11,342 nt of DNA. Origin: Lachnospiraceae bacterium. GTDB lineage: Bacteria; Bacillota; Clostridia; Lachnospirales; Lachnospiraceae. Positions 1 through 6,302 of this stretch are shown here, one piece after another. The stretch is from NCBI GenBank assembly GCA_900765975.1, contig CAAFTS010000076.1, positions 1-11,342 on the forward strand, written 5' to 3'. The translations under genes and the position numbers were made by a program. Each line of letters begins with the position of its first letter. Positions within the stretch are counted from its first letter, which is position 1. The notes under the pieces were generated by a model. It was given only the letters and a program-made list of their open reading frames with translations. It was not told the DNA's origin and searched no databases.

Positions 1-23
1 TATCAAAAAAGGAGTTCGTATTT

Positions 24-55
24 TTGAGAAAATGTTTTAAAATTAGATATATATT
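24..55 (+). promoter_or_regulatory. Candidate sigma-A promoter P1, upstream of the direct repeats
   Basis: A -35-like TTGAGA lies at 24-29. After an 18-base spacer comes TATATA at 48-53, which overlaps TATATT at 50-55. The surroundings are very AT-rich, so chance matches are likely. If this promoter is real, transcription would start near base 60. The direct repeats at 63-96 would then lie just downstream of the start, a position suited to repression. This is inference from consensus matching only. Confidence 0.35.
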
Positions 56-62
56 AAAATGT

Positions 63-96
63 AACGAATATGAATACATAAAAACGAAAATATGAA
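63..96 (+). promoter_or_regulatory. Direct-repeat operator candidate for the AraC-type regulator
   Basis: The word AACGAATATGAA (63-74) recurs as AACGAAAATATGAA (83-96), differing by two inserted A bases. The TATGAA halves are 22 bases apart and the AACGAA halves 20 bases apart, so the copies sit on about the same helix face. AraC-family proteins have two helix-turn-helix motifs and typically bind direct repeats about 21 bases apart. The operon encodes such a protein, and the second copy ends where the -35 box of the TATGAT promoter (119-124) should be. The repeats are seen directly. The operator role is inference. Confidence 0.45.
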
Positions 97-118
97 CGCA
101 GCATTTGTATTTATTTTG

Positions 119-124
119 TATGAT
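119..124 (+). promoter_or_regulatory. Candidate -10 box TATGAT of an activator-dependent promoter P2
   Basis: TATGAT differs from the sigma-A -10 consensus at one base. The hexamer 17 bases upstream (96-101, ACGCAG) does not resemble a -35 box, so the promoter would need an activator. The direct repeat at 83-96 abuts that position, as in class II AraC activation. Transcription would start near 131, leaving a leader of about 28 bases that includes the Shine-Dalgarno sequence at 146-152. The arrangement is coherent but unproven. Confidence 0.35.
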
Positions 125-158
125 GCAGATAAATAAGAGTGAGACAAGGAGACTTAAT

Positions 159-1445
159 ATGAAGAAATTTGAAACATCCTTTTTGCTCGGTGCGGCAACT
201 GCTGCGCATCAGGTGGAAGGGAATAACATGAATAGTGATTGCTGGGCGATGGAGCAGATGGAGCACACTGCCTATGTGGAACCATCATTAGATGCAGTAG
301 ACCATTATAATCGATATGAAGAGGATATTAGATTGATGGCAGAGGCAGGATTGAATGTGTATCGTTTTTCATTGGAGTGGGCAAGAATTGAACCTAGAGA
401 AGGTGTGTTTGAGGAAAAGGAAATCAAACACTACCGCAGTGTGATTCGCTGCTGTAAGGAATATGGGATCGTGCCAATTGTGACACTGCATCATTTTTCA
501 AGTCCAATCTGGATTATTACAAAAGGTGGTTGGGAAGCGGAAAGCGTTGTAGAAGACTTCGCGAAGTACGTCCGCTATGTTATGGAACATCTTGGGGAAG
601 AACTTCAGTATGTGTGTACGATTAATGAGGCAAATATCGGGTTGCAGATTGCAGGAATTGCAGAGCGTTATAAGAAAATAATGATGTCTCAGATGGAGGC
701 ATCAGGTGACAAAGACGGAAATGTGCAGATGGGAATGAATTTCCAAAAAATGTTAGAAGGGCAGCAGGCGCAGGCTGAGGAAAACAAAAAGGTGTTTGGT
801 GTAGAGAAAGTGGAAAACTTTACTTCTATGCGAACTCGAAAGGGCGACCTATTGATTATGAAGGCGCATCAGGCGGCAAAATCAGTAATCAAAGAACTGT
901 ATCCGGATATGAAGGTTGGTCTTACATTATCCCTTCATGATGTGCAGGTTGTAGAAATAGGCGGTGAATCATTTGCAGAGAAAGAATGGGAGGATGAGTT
1001 TTTACATTATCTTCCATATATTCAAGAAGATGATTTTCTAGGAGTACAGAATTATACGCGTTCTCGTTTTGGAAAAGAGGGAAGAATGGGGAATCCTGCA
1101 GATGCAGAATTGACACAGATGAACTATGAATTTTATCCGGAGGCACTGGAACATGTGATTCGAAAAGTGGCAAAAGAATTTCATCAAGACTTGATTGTAA
1201 CTGAAAATGGAATTGCAGTAGCGGATGACAGCCGGCGGATTGCATTTTTGGAAAAGGCACTTGAAGGAGTACAAAACTGTATCGCAGACGGAATACCGGT
1301 AAAAGGCTATTGTTACTGGAGTTTACTGGATAATTTTGAATGGCAGAAAGGGTATTCTATGACCTTTGGTTTGATTGGGGTTGATCGAACAACACAGAAA
1401 CGAATGCCGAAGGATAGTTTTTATTACTTGGGAAATCAACGTTAG
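159..1445 (+). CDS. GH1 family beta-glycosidase (probable 6-OH, non-phospho substrate)
   Basis: A cytoplasmic retaining beta-glycosidase (beta-glucosidase/beta-galactosidase type) of 428 residues, slightly short for GH1. It is a single TIM barrel. Visible GH1 marks are the opening FLLGAATAAHQVEG (8-21), SLEWARIEP (71-79), TLHHF (109-113), the acid/base Glu157 in TINEA and the nucleophile Glu349 in VTENG. WSLLDNFEW (387-395) carries Glu394, the residue that in non-phospho GH1 enzymes binds the sugar O4/O6. The Ser and Lys-x-Tyr set of 6-phospho-glycosidases is absent, which agrees with a symporter rather than a PTS in the operon. A polar, Met/Gln/Glu-rich stretch at about 168-225 follows the acid/base. 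The start at 159 is chosen because AAGGAGA (146-152) sits six bases before it; the in-frame upstream start at 105 has no such site and would precede the likely promoter. It is the first gene of the operon. No signal peptide is seen. Family assignment is firm; sugar specificity is not. Confidence 0.92.
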   Translation: MKKFETSFLLGAATAAHQVEGNNMNSDCWAMEQMEHTAYVEPSLDAVDHYNRYEEDIRLMAEAGLNVYRFSLEWARIEPREGVFEEKEIKHYRSVIRCCKEYGIVPIVTLHHFSSPIWIITKGGWEAESVVEDFAKYVRYVMEHLGEELQYVCTINEANIGLQIAGIAERYKKIMMSQMEASGDKDGNVQMGMNFQKMLEGQQAQAEENKKVFGVEKVENFTSMRTRKGDLLIMKAHQAAKSVIKELYPDMKVGLTLSLHDVQVVEIGGESFAEKEWEDEFLHYLPYIQEDDFLGVQNYTRSRFGKEGRMGNPADAELTQMNYEFYPEALEHVIRKVAKEFHQDLIVTENGIAVADDSRRIAFLEKALEGVQNCIADGIPVKGYCYWSLLDNFEWQKGYSMTFGLIGVDRTTQKRMPKDSFYYLGNQR

Positions 1446-1459
1446 ATAAAGGAAAATAT

Positions 1460-1720
1460 ATGAGAAAAGAAGAGTTTGAATTTATTTATTCGGAAGATGC
1501 AGATTTACAATCCTTAATGAAAGATGTGCAGAATTGTGAAAATGATGTCTGGTTCGAGACTCTAGAGGGCGACAGGTTTTCGTTAAAATCCACATTTTGT
1601 CAAGTAATCATGCTTTCCCTTTCAGAACATCCGGAAGTACTTTGCGGAGCAACGGTGCGGGGGATGGGAGATGCAGACTATCAGATATTATTTCCATATC
1701 GGAAGATGAACACAATCTGA
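1460..1720 (+). CDS. Small HPr-fold-like protein lacking the active-site histidine
   Basis: An 86-residue protein that I read as a divergent relative of HPr, the phosphocarrier of the PTS (usually about 88 residues). The C-terminal two thirds align by eye with Bacillus HPr. NDVWFETLEGDRFSLKS (28-44) matches the strand-strand-helix segment around HPr Ser46, so Ser44 falls on the regulatory serine and is followed by a hydrophobic helix (VIMLSL, 49-54). The GMGDAD segment (68-73) fits the later HPr loop. The N-terminal part has no histidine near residue 15, so it cannot carry phosphate from Enzyme I in the usual way. A role as a sensor, a partner of the neighbouring regulator or a relic is inference. 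The site AAAGGAAA (1448-1455) precedes the ATG, which is 14 bases after the GH1 stop; the regulator starts 19 bases downstream. The coding call rests on this site and the operon position. If the HPr reading is wrong it is a hypothetical protein. Confidence 0.7.
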   Translation: MRKEEFEFIYSEDADLQSLMKDVQNCENDVWFETLEGDRFSLKSTFCQVIMLSLSEHPEVLCGATVRGMGDADYQILFPYRKMNTI

Positions 1721-1739
1721 GAATAAGAAAGGGAACAAG

Positions 1740-2963
1740 ATGGAGAAGAGGGAACGGATGCAGTTTTTTCTGGAACTGCTCAACTGTAATTACGAACTAT
1801 GTTATTGGAAATACGATGCAGAGTATCACTTGATGGAGACAACATGGAAGAATGATTTGTTTTCAGGAGAATTTTTTGCGTATGTAGGAATGGAAAAAAT
1901 TCTAAGAGAGCGTCAGGAACAGGGAAAGTTGTATCCGGTAGTGTTGGAGGCAGGAAACAACTTGCTTTGGATTGCAGGATTTGAACACAAAGAAGAGCAG
2001 GTAGAACAGGTTTATTATATCGGTCCGATCTACAGCGGGCGAGATAGTATGCTGATTCTTCGAAAAAAACTGGATTCTTATAATCTTTCTGTGGCGCTCC
2101 GTTCCCGATTGTTTCGCGTATTTGAAGAAATTCCGATTGTTCCGGGGAATATATTGACGCAGTATGCGGTGATGTTTGAATATGCGATGAATGAAAATCG
2201 AATCGAAGCTCACGAGATTGAAATTGTAAATATTCTTCCGGAAATGGAACAGGAAATACAGCTGGGAGGTTCTGAGAAACATTCAGGTATCTGGGAGGCG
2301 GAGCAGAATCTCTGCAGAATGCTGGAAGAGGGAAGTCCACGGTATAAGGAGATGCTAAAAGTTTCCTCAATGATGAGCGCCGGGATGAAAGTGGATTACG
2401 GAGATACGTTGAGACTGCATAAGAATAATACACTGGTGCTTTTGACTATTTGCTCCAGAGCAAGTATGCGGGGCGGACTTTCACCGGAAATCGCATATAA
2501 TCTGAATGATTATTATGCTCAGAAGATCGAGGAATGCAAATCCATGACCGATACGACAAAGGTTTGTCAGAAATTATTGGAAGATTATGTGGGAAGAGTG
2601 CGTGAAAGCAGAGAAAATCCGAATGTATCTGATTGTATTCGTAATAGTTGTGAGTATATCAAAGGACATTTGTCAGAAGTTATTTCTGTGAAGAAACTGG
2701 CAGAACAATCCGGATATACCGAATATTATTTTTCTCGTAAATTTAAAAAAGAAATGGGAGTCAGTGTGAATGAATATGTACTTCACGAAAAAATAGAGCG
2801 GGCAAAAACGATGCTGACAGGGAGTACGGCAAGTATTCAATCCATCAGTGACAGCCTTGCATTCGGAAACAGAAGTTATTTTTATTCGTGTTTTCAAAAA
2901 GAAGTGGGAAGCTCACCAAGTGAGTACAGAAGAAAAAAGGTGGAAAATAAAAGGAGAGTTTGA
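1740..2963 (+). CDS. AraC-family transcriptional regulator (YesN-like)
   Basis: A 407-residue DNA-binding regulator, probably of this operon. The C-terminal AraC domain (about 298-400) has two helix-turn-helix units: one around VKKLAEQSGYTEYYFSRKF (317-335), the other around IQSISDSLAFGNRSYFYSCF (366-385) followed by QKEVGSSPSEYR (386-397), the typical family ending. The N-terminal region (1-170) holds a putative sensor with LLWIAGF (75-81) and YYIGPIYSG (92-100). A linker region (about 185-290) contains GGLSPEIAYNLNDYYAQKIE (245-264), a pattern common in Lachnospiraceae AraC/YesN regulators. No receiver domain or membrane segment is seen, so it is likely a cytoplasmic ligand-responsive activator rather than a two-component regulator. 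AAAGGGAA (1728-1735) precedes the start, and the stop is three bases before the transporter gene. The ligand is unknown. The direct repeats at 63-96 are its best candidate target in this window. Confidence 0.9.
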   Translation: MEKRERMQFFLELLNCNYELCYWKYDAEYHLMETTWKNDLFSGEFFAYVGMEKILRERQEQGKLYPVVLEAGNNLLWIAGFEHKEEQVEQVYYIGPIYSGRDSMLILRKKLDSYNLSVALRSRLFRVFEEIPIVPGNILTQYAVMFEYAMNENRIEAHEIEIVNILPEMEQEIQLGGSEKHSGIWEAEQNLCRMLEEGSPRYKEMLKVSSMMSAGMKVDYGDTLRLHKNNTLVLLTICSRASMRGGLSPEIAYNLNDYYAQKIEECKSMTDTTKVCQKLLEDYVGRVRESRENPNVSDCIRNSCEYIKGHLSEVISVKKLAEQSGYTEYYFSRKFKKEMGVSVNEYVLHEKIERAKTMLTGSTASIQSISDSLAFGNRSYFYSCFQKEVGSSPSEYRRKKVENKRRV

Positions 2964-2966
2964 GTT

Positions 2967-4433
2967 ATGGGTAAGAAATTGAGCGCAAGTGAAATCGATG
3001 GCGTACAGTATCGTCGTGCAAAGCTGTGGCAGATTATTTTATATGCATGTAATGCATTTGTTGGAATGACAGTATATTCACTGATTGGAATGGCAAGTTA
3101 TGCTGCAAGTGTCGGATTTGGAATCGGGACGGCTGCAATAGGTGTGATTTTGACAGGAACCCGTATTTTAGACGGAGTGACAGACCCGATGTTAGCATTT
3201 TTATATGATAAGGTAAATACAAAATATGGAAAAATCCGGATTTTACTGATTGTCGGATTTGTGATTGAAGCAGTTGCACTGTTGTGTATGTATGACTGGG
3301 CGGCAGGAAAAGGTCTGGGAACAGTGGCATTTGTATTATTTTATGTTATCTATGTGATTGGTTATACAATTGTGAATATGACAGCGCAGACAATTCCGCC
3401 GTTGATGACCAATGATCCGAGACAGCGTCCGACGCTTGGGGTGTGGGTGACCGCGTTGAATTACATGGTTCCGATGGTATTGACAATTGTATTAAATGTT
3501 GTCATGCTTCCGAAATTTGGCGGTACATATAATCAGGAATTTTTAAGCGCAGCATGTAAGCTTTGTCTGCTTTTGGCTGCAGTAGGTGTCGCATTGGTAT
3601 GTATTGGAGTGAGTGAATATGATAAACCGGAAAATTTTAAAGGTTTGACAAAGGAAAGAGAGCCGTTAAAAGTTAAAGATATGTTAGAGGTGCTGAAAGG
3701 CAATCGTCCGATGCAGTGCTATATTATTTCTGCTGCATCTGATAAAATTGCACAGGTAACAGCTTCCCAGGCAGTCATTGTAACATTGTTAAATGGAATT
3801 ATTATCGGTAATATGGGGATTTCTACGATCCTGACTGTAATTGGAATGCTTCCATCTATTTTGTTTGCAATCGGAGGAGCAAAGTATGCAGGAAAGTATG
3901 GCAATATGGAGACCATTGTCTCATGGACCAAAATTTGTATTGCAATTTCAGTGATTATGTGTGGATTCTTTGTGATTATTAATCCGAAGGATATTGCAAA
4001 AATGGGCGTGGTGACAATTATTTACGTGGTATTCACGCTTTGTAAAAATGGAGCTAATATGTGTATAACAACAGCAAATACAGCGTTTATGTCAGATTTG
4101 ATCGACTATGAGCTGGACAGAAGCGGACGTTATGTACCGGCAGTGGTAACAGGAACTTATAGTTTTCTTGATAAACTGATTTCTTCCTGTGGTGCGGCGA
4201 TTGCAGCAGGTGCAGTTGCGTTGGTTGGTTATAAAACAACAGTTCCACAGCCTGGTGATGCAAGTACACCGGCAATTTTTTGGCTGACCATGTTCTTGAC
4301 GTTCGGACTTCCGATTATCGGATGGATCTGTACATTGGTGGCTATGAAATTCTGTAAATTGAACAAGGCGGAAATGGTAGAAGTTCAGAAACGGATTGCA
4401 GCGAAAAAAGAAGCGCTGAAAAAGGAGGCATAA
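2967..4433 (+). CDS. GPH-family (MFS) glycoside/sugar:cation symporter
   Basis: A polytopic inner-membrane protein of 488 residues with about twelve hydrophobic segments. It belongs to the glycoside-pentoside-hexuronide family (MelB, LacS, XynB/YicJ relatives), which imports sugars or short glycosides with H+ or Na+. Family marks are RILDGVTDP (66-74) with Asp81 and YGKIR (87-91) in the first cytoplasmic loop, TNDPRQRP (148-155), a central loop (about 217-250, EYDKPENF), and MSDLIDYELDRSGRY (375-389) in the C-terminal half. The C-terminus is a charged tail (KRIAAKKEALKKEA) with no EIIA domain, unlike LacS, so direct PTS phosphorylation of the carrier is not expected. AAAAGGAG (2949-2956) lies inside the end of the regulator gene, giving close coupling. 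It is the only transporter in the operon, and together with leaderless enzymes this implies uptake of intact small glycosides before cleavage. The family is firm; the substrate is not readable. Confidence 0.92.
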   Translation: MGKKLSASEIDGVQYRRAKLWQIILYACNAFVGMTVYSLIGMASYAASVGFGIGTAAIGVILTGTRILDGVTDPMLAFLYDKVNTKYGKIRILLIVGFVIEAVALLCMYDWAAGKGLGTVAFVLFYVIYVIGYTIVNMTAQTIPPLMTNDPRQRPTLGVWVTALNYMVPMVLTIVLNVVMLPKFGGTYNQEFLSAACKLCLLLAAVGVALVCIGVSEYDKPENFKGLTKEREPLKVKDMLEVLKGNRPMQCYIISAASDKIAQVTASQAVIVTLLNGIIIGNMGISTILTVIGMLPSILFAIGGAKYAGKYGNMETIVSWTKICIAISVIMCGFFVIINPKDIAKMGVVTIIYVVFTLCKNGANMCITTANTAFMSDLIDYELDRSGRYVPAVVTGTYSFLDKLISSCGAAIAAGAVALVGYKTTVPQPGDASTPAIFWLTMFLTFGLPIIGWICTLVAMKFCKLNKAEMVEVQKRIAAKKEALKKEA

Positions 4434-4439
4434 AACTTG
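4421..4439 (+). promoter_or_regulatory. Shine-Dalgarno site that selects a TTG start
   Basis: AAAGGAGG at 4421-4428, inside the last codons of the transporter gene, is a near-perfect anti-16S match. It sits eight bases before TTG at 4437-4439. The first in-frame ATG is at 4461, 32 bases away, which is too far for this site. The TTG start is therefore preferred and adds MKKYYCNP to the enzyme. Confidence 0.8.
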
Positions 4440-6290
4440 AAAAAGTATTATTGTAACCCGATGAATGTTCCGTATCGGTATCAGTTTAATATGGATCCGA
4501 GAACTCATGGAAAGCTGCAGATCGACCGGGAGGGTGCAGATCCATCGATGATTTTATTTCATGGAAAATATTATCTTTTTGCGTCTATGAATTTATCGGT
4601 ATGGGTATCAGAAGATCTGGTTCACTGGGAGTCATATAGACTCCCGGAGAACCTGCCGTTGTATGATTATGCACCTGATGCACGTGTGTGCGGAGACTAT
4701 GTATATTTCTGTGCATCGAAAAAGGGAACGGTATGCAATTATTACCGGACCAAAGATATTATAAATGGACCTTATGAAGAGATTCCGGGAACGTTTGATT
4801 TCTGGGATCCAAATTTGTTCTTTGATGAGGATGGAAAGATCTATTTTTATTGGGGATGTTCTAACCAGACGCCTGTCTGGGGTGTAGAATTGGAGCCGGA
4901 GACCATGAAACCGAAAACAGAATGGAAGGAATTACTTTTCGGAGATGGGTATTGCCGCGGTTATGAACGAATGGGAGAAGATCATTGTGAATTTCCTCGT
5001 AGCGATGAAGAGGTTGAAGTGATGTTCCAGGCGTTTGTACGACAAAGTCAGATGCCGGAGGAGTCAATACCGAAAGTTTATATTCCTGCAATTAAAGGAA
5101 TGTTTACGAGACGTCCTTTTATTGAGGGACCCTGGATGGATAAATATGAGGGCAGATATTATCTGCAGTATGCCTGTCCGGGAACAGAATATAATGGTTA
5201 TGCGGATGGTGTCTATATAGCGGAGCATCCGCTGGGACCATTTATATTGGCGAAGAATAACCCGTATTCTTATCATCCGGGTGGTTTTATGCCGGGAGCC
5301 GGGCATGGATCTACAATGAGGGATTTACAGCAGAATCTCTGGCATACCGCAACAATGCGGATCAGTGTAAATCATCAATTTGAACGCCGGGTTGGTCTGT
5401 GGCCGGCTGGTTTTGATTCGGATGGAGAACTATTCTGTAATCAGAATTACGGAGACTGGCCTATTGCGGTTGAGGATGGTAAGATGGATCCCTGGAAAGA
5501 GCCGGAATGGTTTTTGCTGAATTATGCAAAACCGGCAAAAGCCTCTTCTTTTGTAAAAGGAAAAGAACCGGAGAAAGCATTTGATGAAAATGCAAAAACG
5601 TGGTGGAGAGCAGCAGATTCTGAGAGCGGACAGTGGCTGGAGACAGATTTGGGAACGGTGATGGATGTGCGTGCGATTCAGATTAATTTTGCCGATGATG
5701 CGCTCCCGATTGCTTCACCGGGGAAAATACAGGGCAGTGAAACACAGCCACGTTATATTGAAGAGAGAGAGCTTGTGACGCGTTGGAAGTTAGAAGGTTC
5801 TCTGGATGGGGCGAAGTATTTTATGATTGAAGATAAGTCGAAGGTTGATACAGACCTGCCTCATGATCTGGTTGTAAGGGAAGAAGGATTGCAGGTTCGA
5901 TATTTACGTTTGACAATTGTGGAGATTCCGTATCATGTAGAACCGTGTATATCAGGATTTCGTGTATTTGGAAAGGGCGCCGGAGACAAGCCTGTTCCAC
6001 CCAAATATCACGCAGTAAAAAGTGAGGATGGACTGGATCTTCTAGTATCGATCGGGGAAACTGCAGATGCTATCGGATATAACATTTTATGGGGACATGA
6101 GGAAAGGAAATTGTATCACAGCTATCAGATTTACAGGAATCCGGAATCGGTGCAAAAGGCAGTAGAACAACAGATAGAAAAAAGAATCGGCGCATTGGTG
6201 AAAGAGCAGGAGTGCTTTGTACGGGTGGATTCTTATAATGAGAATGGAATCACCCATGGTACTGTAAAAAAGGTGTTGGAAAGAAAGTAG
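4437..6290 (+). CDS. GH43-like glycosidase with F5/8-type C (discoidin) and FN3-like domains
   Basis: A 617-residue multidomain enzyme with a five-bladed beta-propeller of the GH43 type, a group of inverting alpha-L-arabinofuranosidases, beta-xylosidases and galactosidases. The three expected acidic residues are visible: Asp35 in GADPSM (general base), Asp124 in FWDPNL (pKa modulator) and Glu230 in FIEGPW (general acid). GAGHGS (287-292) supplies the conserved His290, and RRVGLWPAGFD (317-327) ends the propeller. A discoidin-like region follows (about 364-512: AFDENAKTWWRA, QWLETDLG, VRYLRL). A fibronectin III-like segment closes the protein (about 525-612: IGYNILWG, FVRVDSYNENGITHG). No signal peptide is seen, so the carbohydrate-binding-like domain would act inside the cell, perhaps in oligomerisation or substrate positioning. 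The start is a TTG with a strong ribosome site. The gene lies three bases after the transporter. GH117/GH32-type propellers are the main alternative; the exact subfamily cannot be told by eye. Confidence 0.82.
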   Translation: MKKYYCNPMNVPYRYQFNMDPRTHGKLQIDREGADPSMILFHGKYYLFASMNLSVWVSEDLVHWESYRLPENLPLYDYAPDARVCGDYVYFCASKKGTVCNYYRTKDIINGPYEEIPGTFDFWDPNLFFDEDGKIYFYWGCSNQTPVWGVELEPETMKPKTEWKELLFGDGYCRGYERMGEDHCEFPRSDEEVEVMFQAFVRQSQMPEESIPKVYIPAIKGMFTRRPFIEGPWMDKYEGRYYLQYACPGTEYNGYADGVYIAEHPLGPFILAKNNPYSYHPGGFMPGAGHGSTMRDLQQNLWHTATMRISVNHQFERRVGLWPAGFDSDGELFCNQNYGDWPIAVEDGKMDPWKEPEWFLLNYAKPAKASSFVKGKEPEKAFDENAKTWWRAADSESGQWLETDLGTVMDVRAIQINFADDALPIASPGKIQGSETQPRYIEERELVTRWKLEGSLDGAKYFMIEDKSKVDTDLPHDLVVREEGLQVRYLRLTIVEIPYHVEPCISGFRVFGKGAGDKPVPPKYHAVKSEDGLDLLVSIGETADAIGYNILWGHEERKLYHSYQIYRNPESVQKAVEQQIEKRIGALVKEQECFVRVDSYNENGITHGTVKKVLERK

Positions 6291-6302
6291 GTAGTGAAAT
6301 AG

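Noticed and set aside
59..79. Interrupted inverted repeat ATGTA...TACAT as an operator
   Set aside because: Only five base pairs plus one inner pair match, in AT-rich DNA. The overlapping direct repeats are longer and fit the encoded regulator better.
59..110. CcpA cre site in the upstream region
   Set aside because: Words such as TGTAACGA and TGAACGC were compared with the cre consensus, but each lacks correct spacing around the central CG. No acceptable match was found.
105..158. Upstream in-frame start for the GH1 gene
   Set aside because: It would add 18 residues not typical of GH1, has no Shine-Dalgarno site, and would begin before the likely TATGAT promoter. The ATG at 159 has a strong site.
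1597..1833. Overlapping + strand frame (78 codons) bridging the HPr-like gene and the regulator start
   Set aside because: It overlaps both genes out of frame, has no ribosome site, and its product has no coherent fold signals. A frameshift extension of the HPr-like gene was considered, but that gene already has HPr length.
1780..2433. Minus-strand open frame (217 codons) inside the AraC gene
   Set aside because: It is antisense to the regulator, low in recognisable motifs and rich in Ser, Pro and Leu, as expected of reverse frames of this codon usage.
3034..3330. Minus-strand frames within the transporter gene
   Set aside because: They are opposite a clear GPH symporter gene and their hydrophobic or His/Leu-rich content is what reversal of membrane-segment codons gives.
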